Assembly: GCF_013415305.1 (NCBI RefSeq)
Contig: NZ_JACBXU010000001.1
Location: 992,001-1,056,000, forward strand
Origin: Pantoea sp. WMus005
GTDB lineage: Bacteria > Pseudomonadota > Gammaproteobacteria > Enterobacterales > Enterobacteriaceae
Reading direction: 5' to 3'
Length of the DNA: 64,000 nucleotides
The position numbers and the translations under genes are program-made. Each line of letters opens with the position of its first letter. Within the stretch, counting starts at the first letter, position 1. This document shows, piece after piece, positions 47,162 to 57,212 of this stretch. Below the pieces are notes generated by a model. That model saw only the letters and a program-made list of their open reading frames with translations. It did no database searches and was not told the origin of the DNA.

Positions 47162-48694
47162 ATGTTAATTGGAATACCCAAGGAAAGGTTGCCAAACGAG
47201 TCACGCGTGGCCGCCACGCCAAAGACCGTGGAACAACTCATCAAGCTGGGTTTCAGCGTCACCCTTGAGCATGACGCAGGTAAACGCGCCAGCTTCGACG
47301 ATGAAAGCTATATCGCTGCCGGTGCCACACTCAGCAACAGAGAGCAGGTCTGGCAGTCCGATATTGTGCTGAAGGTGAATGCACCGGATGACGAAGAAAT
47401 TGCGCTGACCCGAGCGGGCAGCACGCTGGTCAGTTTTATCTGGCCCGCACAGAATCCCGACCTGCTTTCAACGCTGGCTGCACGTCAGGTCACGGTCATG
47501 GCAATGGACTCGGTGCCGCGTATTTCACGGGCGCAGTCGCTGGATGCCCTGAGCTCCATGGCTAACATTGCCGGTTATCGCGCCATTGTTGAGGCAGCGC
47601 ATGAATTTGGACGCTTCTTTACCGGCCAGATTACGGCCGCCGGTAAAGTGCCACCGGCAAAAGTGATGGTGATTGGGGCTGGTGTTGCCGGGCTGGCAGC
47701 GATTGGCGCAGCAGGCAGTCTGGGTGCAATTGTCCGGGCATTTGATACCCGTCCTGAAGTCAAAGAACAGGTGCAGAGTATGGGTGCCGAATTCCTCGAA
47801 CTCGACTTCGAAGAGGATGCGGGCAGCGGTGATGGCTATGCCAAAGTCATGTCCGAGGCATTCATTAAAGCGGAGATGGCGCTGTTTGCCAGTCAGGCTA
47901 AAGAGGTGGACATCATTGTCACTACGGCGCTGATCCCAGGTAAACCCGCTCCGAAACTGATCACCGAAGAGATGGTCGCCAGCATGAAGCCGGGCAGCGT
48001 AATTGTTGATCTGGCGGCGCAGACCGGCGGTAACTGTGCACTGACCGTCGCAGATCAGGTCACCGTCACACCTAACGGCGTCAAAATCATTGGCTACACC
48101 GATCTGCCGAGCCGTCTGGCGACGCAATCTTCCCAGCTTTATGGCACTAACCTGGTCAACCTGATCAAACTGCTGTGTAAAGAGAAAAATGGCGAAATCC
48201 AGGTCGATTTTGAGGATGTGGTGGTGCGGGGCGTCACCGTGGTGCGCGAGGGTGAAGTCACCTGGCCGGCTCCGCCGATTCAGGTTTCGGCAACGCCAAA
48301 AGCTGCACCGACAGCCGCGAAGCCAGCAGAAAAAATTGAAGCGAAGCCCGTTTCTCCGTGGCGCAACACTTTGCTGATCGCCCTAGCTATCGTACTGTTT
48401 GGCTGCCTGGCCAACGTGGCACCCGCCGATTTCCTCTCCCACTTTACCGTGTTCGCGCTCGCCTGCGTGGTGGGTTATTACGTGGTATGGAACGTCAGTC
48501 ATGCGCTGCATACGCCGCTGATGTCTGTGACCAATGCCATATCCGGCATCATCGTCATCGGTGCGGTGTTGCAGATGGGTCACGGTGGCTGGGTCACCTT
48601 TATCTCCTTTATTGCCGTGCTGATTGCCAGCATCAATATCTTTGGTGGCTTTACCGTCACCCAGCGCATGCTGAAAATGTTTCGTAAGGGGTAA
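47162..48694 (+). CDS. pntA: PntA, NAD(P) transhydrogenase alpha subunit
   Basis: PntA with PntB forms the proton-translocating transhydrogenase that makes NADPH from NADH using proton-motive force. The 510-aa protein has the NAD(H)-binding domain I ([20 protein letters not shown] and the RQD-loop region [18 protein letters not shown]), then a linker and four C-terminal membrane helices. The ATG at 47162 follows AAAGGA and gives the E. coli length; a frame start 19 codons earlier is rejected. Confidence 0.97.
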   Translation: MLIGIPKERLPNESRVAATPKTVEQLIKLGFSVTLEHDAGKRASFDDESYIAAGATLSNREQVWQSDIVLKVNAPDDEEIALTRAGSTLVSFIWPAQNPDLLSTLAARQVTVMAMDSVPRISRAQSLDALSSMANIAGYRAIVEAAHEFGRFFTGQITAAGKVPPAKVMVIGAGVAGLAAIGAAGSLGAIVRAFDTRPEVKEQVQSMGAEFLELDFEEDAGSGDGYAKVMSEAFIKAEMALFASQAKEVDIIVTTALIPGKPAPKLITEEMVASMKPGSVIVDLAAQTGGNCALTVADQVTVTPNGVKIIGYTDLPSRLATQSSQLYGTNLVNLIKLLCKEKNGEIQVDFEDVVVRGVTVVREGEVTWPAPPIQVSATPKAAPTAAKPAEKIEAKPVSPWRNTLLIALAIVLFGCLANVAPADFLSHFTVFALACVVGYYVVWNVSHALHTPLMSVTNAISGIIVIGAVLQMGHGGWVTFISFIAVLIASINIFGGFTVTQRMLKMFRKG

Positions 48695-48697
48695 CAC

Positions 48698-50086
48698 ATG
48701 TCTGGCGGATTAGTCACTGCAGCCTATATTGTGGCTGCGATTCTGTTTATCTGTAGCCTTGCCGGTCTCTCGCGTCACGAGACTTCTAAGCGGGGTAATA
48801 TTTTCGGTATCAGCGGCATGGCGATTGCGCTGGTCGCCACCATCTTTGGCCCGGACAGCGGTAACGTGGTCTGGATTCTGCTGGCGATGGTGATTGGCGG
48901 TGCTATCGGTATTCGTCTGGCGAAGAAAGTCGAAATGACCGAAATGCCGGAGCTGGTGGCAATTCTGCACAGCTTTGTCGGTCTTGCCGCGGTACTGGTA
49001 GGCATCAACAGCTATATCGATCATGCGCCTGGCCTGCCAGCGGTGATGGAGAATATCCATCTCAGCGAAGTGTTTATCGGTATCTTTATCGGTGCTGTCA
49101 CCTTCACCGGTTCGCTGGTGGCCTTTGGCAAACTGTGCGGCAAGATCTCCTCAAAACCGCTGGCGTTACCGCATCGTCACAAGCTGAATCTGCTGGCACT
49201 GGTGGTCTCGTTCCTGCTGTTGCTTTGGTTTGTAAATACCAGCAGCACCGCTGCACAGGTCTTTGCACTGCTGCTGATGACGGTGATTGCGCTGGCGTTT
49301 GGCTGGCATCTGGTCGCGTCGATTGGCGGTGCCGATATGCCGGTCGTGGTGTCTATGCTGAACTCCTACTCTGGCTGGGCTGCTGCGGCTGCCGGTTTCA
49401 TGCTCAGCAACGATCTGTTGATTGTGACCGGTGCGCTGGTCGGTTCCTCCGGTGCGATTCTCTCCTACATTATGTGTAAAGCGATGAACCGTTCGTTTAT
49501 CAGCGTGATAGCGGGTGGATTTGGTACTGACGTCAGCAGTGGTGATGAAACGCAGGAAGCGGGCGAGCATCGTGAGATCACGGCTGAAGAGACTGCTGAG
49601 ATGCTTAAAGCTTCCAGCTCGGTAATTATCACTCCAGGCTACGGCATGGCAGTGGCCCAGGCGCAGTATCCGGTTGCGGAGATGACTGCCCGGTTGCGCG
49701 CCCTCGGCATCAACGTGCGTTTCGGCATCCATCCGGTAGCGGGGCGTTTGCCGGGTCACATGAACGTGCTGCTGGCCGAGGCCAAAGTGCCTTATGACGT
49801 GGTGCTGGAGATGGACGAAATCAACGACGATTTCAGTGACACCGACACGGTGCTGGTCATTGGCGCTAACGACACGGTCAACCCGGCGGCGCAGGATGAT
49901 CCCCGCAGTCCGATTGCGGGCATGCCGGTGCTGGAAGTCTGGAAAGCGCACAACGTCGTGGTCTTTAAACGCTCAATGAATACCGGCTATGCCGGGGTGC
50001 AGAATCCGCTGTTCTTCAAAGAGAATAGCCAGATGCTGTTTGGCGATGCCAAAGCCAGCGTGGAAGCGATTCTCAAAGCGCTGTAA
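48698..50086 (+). CDS. pntB: PntB, NAD(P) transhydrogenase beta subunit
   Basis: PntB supplies nine membrane helices of the proton channel (including [12 protein letters not shown] and [19 protein letters not shown]) and the NADP(H)-binding domain III ([53 protein letters not shown]). The 462-aa length is standard. It starts 3 nt after pntA. Confidence 0.97.
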   Translation: MSGGLVTAAYIVAAILFICSLAGLSRHETSKRGNIFGISGMAIALVATIFGPDSGNVVWILLAMVIGGAIGIRLAKKVEMTEMPELVAILHSFVGLAAVLVGINSYIDHAPGLPAVMENIHLSEVFIGIFIGAVTFTGSLVAFGKLCGKISSKPLALPHRHKLNLLALVVSFLLLLWFVNTSSTAAQVFALLLMTVIALAFGWHLVASIGGADMPVVVSMLNSYSGWAAAAAGFMLSNDLLIVTGALVGSSGAILSYIMCKAMNRSFISVIAGGFGTDVSSGDETQEAGEHREITAEETAEMLKASSSVIITPGYGMAVAQAQYPVAEMTARLRALGINVRFGIHPVAGRLPGHMNVLLAEAKVPYDVVLEMDEINDDFSDTDTVLVIGANDTVNPAAQDDPRSPIAGMPVLEVWKAHNVVVFKRSMNTGYAGVQNPLFFKENSQMLFGDAKASVEAILKAL

Positions 50087-50087
50087 T

Positions 50088-50113
50088 AAAAAAGGGCGGC
50101 CAATCAGCCGCCC
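50088..50113 (-). terminator. Terminator between pntB and uspE
   Basis: GGGCGGC, a 6-nt loop and its complement are followed on the minus strand by TTTTTT, so it is strongest for uspE. On the plus strand the tract after it is weak (GTCTTCTTTC). Confidence 0.85.
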
Positions 50114-50132
50114 GTCTTCTTTCAGAGGAGGA

Positions 50133-51089
50133 TTACTCCTCCTCATCCTCTTCATCATCCAGATCAATCGGCGATTTGAAATCGTCAGGCTTAAGTGCCA
50201 GCAGATCGCAACGCAGATGGTCAATCACCTGTTCCGCCGTATTGCCCAGGAACGCCGCCGACAGGCCGGTGCGCCCGATGGTGCCCAGCACTACCACACC
50301 GGCACCGAGATGCACCGCCAGATCGGGAATGACCTCTTCCGGCAGGCCTTTAGCCACATGGGTAAACTCTTCACCAATTGAGAATTTCTGGCGCAGGGCT
50401 TTCATTGCCACCAGATGCTGACCCCGGATGGCGTCGTTATAAACGCTGGGATCAAAATCGGGCAGCTCGATAGCAATATTGATAGGGGTGATCGGGTAGG
50501 CACCGACCAGATGCACTTCGGTCTGATTGACTTTTTCCGCCAGCTTCACCGTTTCGCGAATCAGTTTCTGATTCAGGCCATCGTGATGTGGTTCTTCACT
50601 GGCAAGATTGACCGCGACAATCGCTTTACCCCCTTCCGGCCAGGGCTGATCTTTGACCATCCAGACCGGGCACGGGCATTTACGCAGCAGATGCCAGTCG
50701 GTCGGGGTAAAAATCACGGACTCCAGGCGATCATGCTGATGCGCCATCTTGAGCACCAGGTCATGCTGGTGGGCAAGCACTTCCTGAATAATGGCCTCAA
50801 AAGGACGGTTGTGCCAGATGACCTTGATATCGATTTCGACACCGGCATCAAGATAAGCGCGGGCCTGCTCGCGGATCCATTCGGTACGCTGGCTGATGAC
50901 GCCCTGGCGCATAGACGCGCGCTCATCCGGCGAAAGCAGGGTGGTCATTTCATATGAGAAGTCATAGATAGGCAGGAAGGCTTTGATTCTTCCGCCAAGG
51001 CGTTGATTCAGATAGACCGCACGTCGCAGCGCGGGCTGATCGTCTTGCTGGGCATCAATGGCGACCAGAATATTTTGGTACTGGGACAT
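50133..51089 (-). CDS. uspE: Universal stress protein UspE
   Basis: UspE is a 318-aa tandem-domain universal stress protein (two Usp folds, about 1-150 and 155-310) linked to motility, adhesion and stress survival. The second domain ends with [20 protein letters not shown], a nucleotide-loop-like motif. The C-terminus has an acidic DDEEDEEE tail. AAGGAG precedes the ATG. As in E. coli it is followed upstream by fnr. Confidence 0.95.
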   Translation of the reverse strand: MSQYQNILVAIDAQQDDQPALRRAVYLNQRLGGRIKAFLPIYDFSYEMTTLLSPDERASMRQGVISQRTEWIREQARAYLDAGVEIDIKVIWHNRPFEAIIQEVLAHQHDLVLKMAHQHDRLESVIFTPTDWHLLRKCPCPVWMVKDQPWPEGGKAIVAVNLASEEPHHDGLNQKLIRETVKLAEKVNQTEVHLVGAYPITPINIAIELPDFDPSVYNDAIRGQHLVAMKALRQKFSIGEEFTHVAKGLPEEVIPDLAVHLGAGVVVLGTIGRTGLSAAFLGNTAEQVIDHLRCDLLALKPDDFKSPIDLDDEEDEEE

Positions 51090-51206
51090 GAGGCGTTCTC
51101 CTTAAACCAGAGCGACTGGAATTAAGATAGCCTATGTTGAACAGCGGAAGAAGTGAAAAAGTTACTGCCGGATCAACAAAATAAGATTTATTGATCCGGC
51201 TGCAAA

Positions 51207-51959
51207 TCAGGCGGCCTGATGGCTCTGACCCGCTAGCTCTTCCAGCAGGGCGTGGTTTTCAATGGTGATGTATTTGCCTTTCACCGCCAGCATGCCGGAC
51301 TTCTGGAAACGACCCAGCAGGCGGCTGATGGTTTCAACCGTCAGGCCCAGATAATTACCAATGTCGCCTCGCGTCATGGTGAGGCGAAATTCACGCTGTG
51401 AAAAACCGCGCTGGCCGAAACGACGGGACAGGTTCCAGATAAACGCCGCCAGGCGCTCTTCTGCATTTTTCTTCGACAGCAACAGGATCATATCCTGGTC
51501 GCCTTTAATTTCACCGCTCATCAGACGCATCATCTGCTGACGCAGGGCCGGCATTTTACCCGACAGGTCATCCAGTGTTTCGAACGGGATCTCACAGACC
51601 ATGGCTGTTTCCAGCGCCTGCGCAAAGCTGGGGTGGCTGGAGCCCATGATGGCATCAAAGCCGACTAAATCGCCCGCCAGATGGAAACCGGTGATTTGCT
51701 CATCACCCTGTTCGGTAATAGTGTAGCTTTTAATGGTGCCGGAGCGAATCGCATACAGAGACTTAAGTTCATCTCCCGCTTTGAAAAGGGTTTGCCCTTT
51801 CTGAATGGGTTTTTTACGCTCAATGATATTGTCGAGCTGATCCAGCTCATGTTCATTTAACGTGAAGGGGATGCAGAGTTGACTGATGCTGCAATCCTGG
51901 CAGTGAATGGCACAACCGCCCGACTGAATACGACGAATGCTGCGTTTTTCAGGGATCAT
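51207..51959 (-). CDS. fnr: Fnr, oxygen-sensing global regulator
   Basis: FNR controls the switch to anaerobic growth. The 250-aa protein has the same length as in E. coli. N-terminal cysteines for the 4Fe-4S cluster are in [16 protein letters not shown] (Cys20, 23 and 29 as ligands) with Cys122 in MVCEIPFE. It has a CRP-type effector domain, a dimer helix and the helix-turn-helix [16 protein letters not shown]. An FNR-type site lies just before the gene, which indicates autoregulation. Confidence 0.98.
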   Translation of the reverse strand: MIPEKRSIRRIQSGGCAIHCQDCSISQLCIPFTLNEHELDQLDNIIERKKPIQKGQTLFKAGDELKSLYAIRSGTIKSYTITEQGDEQITGFHLAGDLVGFDAIMGSSHPSFAQALETAMVCEIPFETLDDLSGKMPALRQQMMRLMSGEIKGDQDMILLLSKKNAEERLAAFIWNLSRRFGQRGFSQREFRLTMTRGDIGNYLGLTVETISRLLGRFQKSGMLAVKGKYITIENHALLEELAGQSHQAA

Positions 51960-51979
51960 AATGGTTTGCTCGACGATTA

Positions 51980-51993
51980 TTGACTGGGGTCAA
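51980..51993. promoter_or_regulatory. FNR-type palindrome upstream of fnr
   Basis: TTGAC-TGGG-GTCAA is a perfect inverted repeat of the TTGAC half-site found in the E. coli fnr promoter. It lies 20 bp before the start codon, fitting negative autoregulation. Confidence 0.7.
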
Positions 51994-52276
51994 TTTTAAC
52001 ATTATTTGTGCTTAAGGGAACTCATCCGAGCAGTTTTACACCCACAAACATTATGGGTGAAGCACACAACGTCAAACGCTGATGTGACGGGCTTCTCAGA
52101 ACGCCGGAACACCATACTGTCACGATAAGTTTCCGCTTATATGATTTGCTAAACGATTCTGCACTGCCCGTTACGTTCGAAAAAGTGGGGGTGGTCCGGG
52201 GGTTGCAGCATTTGCTACGCTAACTGTTAAAGCCTGAATTGCCCACTCGATCAATTTAACCAGGTGTGAGAAAACC

Positions 52277-52843
52277 ATGAACCTTGATGATAATGATCTC
52301 TTTCGGGATGCCATGGGCGATGTCACGCCGTTAAAAGACACCACCACGACCCTGTGGCTGAAAGCGCCGTCGACCAAAGCGCCTCGCAAACCACCGGGCG
52401 AATCTGAGCAGGAGAACTTCCTGACGCGGGGTTATCTGGAGATTGTGCCGCTTAATACGCCGCTGGAATACAAAGCTGACGGCATCCAGCAGGGGATTCT
52501 GGATAAACTGCGTCGGGGTGAATACAAGCTGGATGCCAGCCTGAATCTGTTGCGGCAACCGGTGGAAACCTGCCGTCAGGCACTGTTCAGCTTTATGATG
52601 CAGGCACACAAACAGGGCTTGCGAAATCTGCTGATTATTCACGGCAAAGGCCGTGATAACGAATCCCATGCCAACATTGTACGCAGCTATCTGGCACGCT
52701 GGTTACAGCAGTTTGATGACGTACAGACTTTTTGCGTCGCTCAGACCCGCCATGGCGGAGGCGGGGCACTGTATGTGGGATTGCGTAAAACTGACAAAGC
52801 GCGCCTTGAAAACCGCGAGCGGCATGCGAAACGCAGCCGCTAG
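52277..52843 (+). CDS. smrA: SmrA, Smr-domain protein
   Basis: The 188-aa protein has an N-terminal extension and a MutS2-like Smr domain (about 80-175) with the LLIIHGKGRDNESH motif and a later GGGGALYVGLRK, typical of DNA-nicking or RNA-cleaving Smr proteins. It corresponds to E. coli YdaL/SmrA, which lies near fnr. E. coli has ogt and the abg genes between; here only 317 bp. Its end overlaps the facing LysR gene by 4 bp. Confidence 0.9.
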   Translation: MNLDDNDLFRDAMGDVTPLKDTTTTLWLKAPSTKAPRKPPGESEQENFLTRGYLEIVPLNTPLEYKADGIQQGILDKLRRGEYKLDASLNLLRQPVETCRQALFSFMMQAHKQGLRNLLIIHGKGRDNESHANIVRSYLARWLQQFDDVQTFCVAQTRHGGGGALYVGLRKTDKARLENRERHAKRSR

Positions 52844-53760
52844 CTATGAAACTTACGAATGGTGGACATTAACACTTCGGCACTCAGACTCAGTTCTGCG
52901 CCGGTGCGGGTAATGATGCCCACTGGCTCGCCCGGCCCGGACGAGTTGATTGGCAGTGCACAGACCGCGTTGTGGCTGAGGTCTTCTTTAATCGCCCCGG
53001 AGGGAACGAACCAGATATAGTCGTAGCGCAGCGCCAGCTGGCGCGCCAGGGAAGTTGAGGAAGTCTCAATGCAGTGCGGGGGCAGGGTGCAGCCCTGTTC
53101 ATCCAGCATCTGCTGCGCAATGCGGCGCGGCGCGGTTCCCTCGGGGGAAATGACAACCGGCCACTGCATGGCACGTGAAAGAGTGACGTTGTCACTAAGT
53201 AATGGATGTTCTGGCCTGACCACAAGCTTCAGCGACTCAAGAAACAGCAGTTCATAGGTTAGCCCGGTCATCATGTCGCTGTCTGCCATCCGGCCAATGC
53301 CAATGTCAAACTCCCCGCCGCGTAATCCCGCCAGCAGTACATTGTTATGCAGCGTGGCCACCTGAATAGTGGTATTGGGCTGCAATTGATGAAAACGATC
53401 GAGGATGCGAGGCAGCATCCCCATCGCGGCCGTGGTTAATGCCCCCAGCCGGATAATGACTGGCGCATCGCCCGGCTGCTCATTAAAACTCTGTCCGGCA
53501 TGGTTCAGCGCGTCGAGCACCCGCACCGCGTGGGTCAGAAACTGCTCCCCCATCGTTGTCAGCTGCGCGCCCAGCCGGCCACGTTCAAACAGACGGACGC
53601 CCGTTAACTCTTCCAGTTCATTCAGAGTTTTAGACAGGGCAGGCTGGCTCAGGTTAAGCGTCTCAGCCGCCCGGCCCAGAGTGCCTTGCTGCGCGACCGC
53701 AACAAAGGTATGTAAATGGCGCAAGCGAATGCGCTGATTGAAAAGGATATTTTTTTCCAT
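52840..53760 (-). CDS. LysR-family regulator, PcaQ-like
   Basis: The 306-aa protein has an N-terminal winged helix-turn-helix (LRHLHTFVAVAQQGTLGRAA, NLSQPALSKTLNELEE) and a LysR effector domain. The overall sequence, including the RLGALTTAAMGMLPRILDRF segment, resembles PcaQ, the activator of protocatechuate catabolism genes. It diverges from an aromatic acid transporter gene, the usual place for its target. No pca ring-cleavage genes are in the window, so the real inducer is open. Confidence 0.8.
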   Translation of the reverse strand: MEKNILFNQRIRLRHLHTFVAVAQQGTLGRAAETLNLSQPALSKTLNELEELTGVRLFERGRLGAQLTTMGEQFLTHAVRVLDALNHAGQSFNEQPGDAPVIIRLGALTTAAMGMLPRILDRFHQLQPNTTIQVATLHNNVLLAGLRGGEFDIGIGRMADSDMMTGLTYELLFLESLKLVVRPEHPLLSDNVTLSRAMQWPVVISPEGTAPRRIAQQMLDEQGCTLPPHCIETSSTSLARQLALRYDYIWFVPSGAIKEDLSHNAVCALPINSSGPGEPVGIITRTGAELSLSAEVLMSTIRKFHS

Positions 53761-54080
53761 ACCCTAAACTTAATGAGAATGACCGCCTTCAGGCAACTGT
53801 TTAAAATGAATTCTGTTAACTTTGCTGCAAATTTATTTTAACAAACAGCGTCGAATGCGCGTTTTATTAAATAACTCACTGATATACAAGCAGTCAGCAG
53901 AAAATGGCCGTGAAGTGCTTACTCTCTGGACGGCTCTGAATCAACAACTTACCAGCTTAAAGCTGAATAATTCTCACTATCAACTAAAATTCTGACCGTT
54001 TAACATTAACGATCGGCTATCATAAACGCCGTTTTTTTTACTTAAACTGATGCCAGATTCCGTTATTCAGGGAGTGTTCA
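53761..54080. other. Divergent regulatory region, AT-rich
   Basis: These 320 bp between the PcaQ-like gene and the transporter are AT-rich and carry no gene that I can see. A LysR-type site (T-N11-A) is expected, but many AT sequences fit, so none is called. Confidence 0.4.
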
Positions 54081-55415
54081 TTGACCAGTGTCGAGGCGGT
54101 AGATGTCCGCCAGCTTATCAACCAGCAGGCGCTGAGCCACTGGCAAAAGCGGCTTATTGCCCTCTGTTTCATTGTGGTGGCTCTCGATGGCATGGACATT
54201 GCGATCATGGGGTTTATTGCACCGACGCTGAAAGCCGCATGGAGCGTAACCAACCATCAGCTCGGGGTTGTCATCAGCGCCGCCTTAATCGGACTCGCGC
54301 TGGGTGCGATGGTAGCGGGGCCGCTGGCTGACCGCTATGGTCGTCGTATGATGATTATTCTCAGCGTCTTCTTTTTCGGTCTCTGGACCCTGGCAACGGC
54401 GCTGTCGCAGAACATCGAACAGATGATGCTGTTCCGCTTCCTTACCGGAGTGGGACTGGGTGCGGCGATGCCCAACGTCGGCACGCTGGTGGCGGAATAT
54501 TCGCCTGAGCGGCGCCGGGGCTTTCTCATCACGGTTGTCTTCTGTGGCTTCACTTTCGGGGCCGCCTGCGGGGGCTTTGCCGCCTCCTGGCTGATACCGC
54601 GTTATAACTGGCACTCCGTGCTACTGCTTGGTGGCATTCTGCCGCTGCTGCTGCTGCCATTTTTGATTCGCGGCCTGCCGGAATCGGTGCGATTCCTCAT
54701 CAGCCGTGGTGCACCGTCTGAGCGCATTCACGCTATCCTCGACAGGATGATGCCGGGCAAAACCCATCCCGGCTGTGCGTTCTACGCGCCGGAGGCAACG
54801 GCGCCTGCAGGCAGCGCGATAGGCACCGTCCTGTCACGCCGCTATCTGTTTGGCAGCGCCATGCTGTGGGGCGGCTATTTTATGGGGTTGTTCATGGTCT
54901 ACCTGATAGGCAGCTGGCTGCCGTCGCTGGTGAATACCCTGGGCATGTCGGTCACCGAAGCGGCGATTATCACTGCGATGTATCAGGCTGGCGGGACGCT
55001 GGGATCGCTGTTTGCAGGCTGGATGATGGACCGCTTTAACGCTAACCTGGCGCTCGCGGCGATCTACGGCTGCGGCGGACTGTTTATAGTCGCACTCGGC
55101 TTTTCGCCTGCGGAAGTGGGCATGATGAGCACCATCGCCTTCTGTAGTGGCTTCTGTTTTAACGGTGCTAATACTGGCATGAATGCATTATCTGCGAGCT
55201 ATTATCCGACTCACGCCCGTGCCACCGGCTCCAGCTGGATGCATGGTGTGGGCCGTATCGGCGCTATTTTAAGCGCCTTTGTGGGTGCGGAGATGCTGTC
55301 GCTCGGCTGGTCTTTCAGTTTCATCTTTCTGCTGCTGGCGATACCGGCTGTGATCACCACCCTGATGCTGCTGTTAAAAAACCGCTACGGCTTTAAGCCG
55401 ATCACAGATTCGTGA
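54081..55415 (+). CDS. Aromatic acid:H+ symporter, AAHS family (PcaK/BenK-like)
   Basis: The 444-aa inner-membrane MFS protein has 12 helices, the AAHS motif DGMDIAIMGFIAPTL in helix 1 and the loop motif GPLADRYGRRMMI. The family imports benzoates, hydroxybenzoates or related acids with protons. The start is TTG with GGAG 6 nt upstream; the next ATG would remove the conserved first helix. It is followed 67 bp later by the ydcJ-type dioxygenase. Confidence 0.8.
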   Translation: MTSVEAVDVRQLINQQALSHWQKRLIALCFIVVALDGMDIAIMGFIAPTLKAAWSVTNHQLGVVISAALIGLALGAMVAGPLADRYGRRMMIILSVFFFGLWTLATALSQNIEQMMLFRFLTGVGLGAAMPNVGTLVAEYSPERRRGFLITVVFCGFTFGAACGGFAASWLIPRYNWHSVLLLGGILPLLLLPFLIRGLPESVRFLISRGAPSERIHAILDRMMPGKTHPGCAFYAPEATAPAGSAIGTVLSRRYLFGSAMLWGGYFMGLFMVYLIGSWLPSLVNTLGMSVTEAAIITAMYQAGGTLGSLFAGWMMDRFNANLALAAIYGCGGLFIVALGFSPAEVGMMSTIAFCSGFCFNGANTGMNALSASYYPTHARATGSSWMHGVGRIGAILSAFVGAEMLSLGWSFSFIFLLLAIPAVITTLMLLLKNRYGFKPITDS

Positions 55416-55482
55416 TTTTTTCCGCTGACTCCAGCGCGTTGCATTACATTAGCAGCAACGCTCATGGTACCAGGTGGATAAG

Positions 55483-56826
55483 ATGGACAACTTTCTCAGC
55501 GCGGATCTCATCCGCACCCGTTTCTCCCAGGCGATGTCAGTCATGTATCAGCAGGAAGTGCCGCAATATGGCACGCTGATGCAGCTGGTAGCGACCGTCA
55601 ACGACCGCGCGCTGGAAGCGGATATCGCGCTGAAAGATCGCCTCACGGCCGCCGATGAAATCGGCCGACTTAACCTGGAACGTCATGGTGCGATCCGTGT
55701 GGGCACGGCAGAGGAATTAGCCACACTGCGGCAGCTATTTGCGGTAATGGGCATGCATCCCGTGGGCTATTACGATCTCTCTCAGGCCGGGGTGCCGGTA
55801 CATTCTACGGCGTTCCGGCCGGTCAGCGATGCGGCGCTGCGGCGCAATCCCTTCCGGGTTTTTACCTCGCTGTTACGCCCTGAACTGATCGACGATGAGG
55901 CGCTGCGCGAAAAAGCAGCGGAGATTCTTGCTGCACGCGACATTTTCACACCCCGTTGCCGGGAGCTACTGGAACAGCATCAGCAGCAGGGCGGATTAAC
56001 CGACGATCAGGCCACTGAATTTGTTATAGAAGCCCTGGAAACTTTCCGCTGGCATGCCCACAGCAGCGTCGACAGTCAGACCTATCAGGCGCTGAACCAG
56101 CAGCATCGACTGATTGCAGATGTGGTCTGCTTTCCCGGCTGTCACATCAACCATCTCACGCCGCGCACGCTGGATATCGACCGTGTCCAGCAACTGATGC
56201 CATCCCGTGGTATCGATCCGAAAACCCTGATCGAGGGACCGCCACGTCGTCAGGTGCCCATTCTGCTGCGTCAGACCAGCTTCAAAGCACTGGAAGAGCC
56301 GATCATCTTTAAGGATGGTCATCAGGGAACACATACAGCACGCTTCGGTGAAATCGAGCAGCGTGGTGTGGCGCTGACGCCCGCAGGGCGTGCGCTCTAC
56401 GATCGGCTGCTCAGTGAGGCGGGCAGCGGCCAGGATAATCAGCAGCACCAGCAACATCTGGCGGCGATTTTCCGTGATTTTCCTGACGACGAGACCACGC
56501 TGCGCCAGCAGGGACTGGCCTGGTTCCATTATCGCCTGAGTGAAAAAGGCATCGCGACGCCGCCTGCTCAGGGGGAATCGCTGGAGACGCTCCTCAACGA
56601 GGGGCGTGTGCTGGCAGATCCCATCATCTATGAAGATTTCCTGCCCGTCAGCGCGGCGGGCATTTTTCAGTCCAACCTCGGCGATCGGGTGCAGGTCCGC
56701 TCGGCAGGCCAGTCAAGCCGGCAGGCGTTTGAAGCCGCGCTGGGCGCCGCTGTGCTGGATGAGATGGCGCTGTATGAAGAACGCCAGCAGCGATCGCTGG
56801 CTCAGTGCGGCATCCGAACGGCCTGA
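55483..56826 (+). CDS. ydcJ: 2-oxoadipate dioxygenase/decarboxylase-type enzyme (YdcJ, DUF1338)
   Basis: The 447-aa protein belongs to the DUF1338/HglS family, Fe(II) enzymes with a vicinal-oxygen-chelate-like fold that convert 2-oxoadipate to D-2-hydroxyglutarate in lysine breakdown. Likely metal and substrate residues lie in GCHINHLTPRTLDID (His), the central RQTSFKALEEP and YEDFLPVSAAGIFQSNL (Glu). The ATG at 55483 lies 6 nt after AGGTGG. Here it is downstream of an aromatic-acid type importer, so the pair may take up and degrade a dicarboxylic 2-oxoacid or its precursor. Confidence 0.85.
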   Translation: MDNFLSADLIRTRFSQAMSVMYQQEVPQYGTLMQLVATVNDRALEADIALKDRLTAADEIGRLNLERHGAIRVGTAEELATLRQLFAVMGMHPVGYYDLSQAGVPVHSTAFRPVSDAALRRNPFRVFTSLLRPELIDDEALREKAAEILAARDIFTPRCRELLEQHQQQGGLTDDQATEFVIEALETFRWHAHSSVDSQTYQALNQQHRLIADVVCFPGCHINHLTPRTLDIDRVQQLMPSRGIDPKTLIEGPPRRQVPILLRQTSFKALEEPIIFKDGHQGTHTARFGEIEQRGVALTPAGRALYDRLLSEAGSGQDNQQHQQHLAAIFRDFPDDETTLRQQGLAWFHYRLSEKGIATPPAQGESLETLLNEGRVLADPIIYEDFLPVSAAGIFQSNLGDRVQVRSAGQSSRQAFEAALGAAVLDEMALYEERQQRSLAQCGIRTA

Positions 56827-57212
56827 GTGTATTTGCGGGCAACACCCCGGTTGTCCGCAACATTGATGGTACTGAAGCAGAACAGCCACGACTGTTTGGT
56901 CATCGTCACCTGAAACCCCAACGCTTAACCCGTTAGCGCAGGTTTACGCGCGTGAGTATCTTGATCTGTTAGGCTACTGACTGAATAAGTGCAGCAGAAG
57001 CACCCATGATGATAGCCGAACGACGCTCTCACGTGTGCTGGCCGTCTATCACCCCTTTCATGAGTGATAAACGACGTTAAAGCATCTTCTCAGATGACGC
57101 TCTCAACCTGTTGATGAGCCTGTTTACGCCTTCCTCTCACTCTTCGGCATATTCTGCAAATCCCTCCCATACCTGGACAATGCTGGCAGGCCTGCAAATA
57201 ATGGAGGAACGT
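56827..57212. other. Intergenic region with one hairpin
   Basis: A 9-bp imperfect stem (GCGGGCAAC, GTTGTCCGC; one G-T pair) at 56835-56858 follows ydcJ and could be a weak terminator without a T-tract. The rest of these 386 bp holds no supported gene; short frames lack ribosome sites. Confidence 0.45.

Noticed and set aside
52000-52276. Possible McaS-like small RNA upstream of smrA, where E. coli has one
   Set aside because: No similarity to McaS and no terminator hairpin in this interval.
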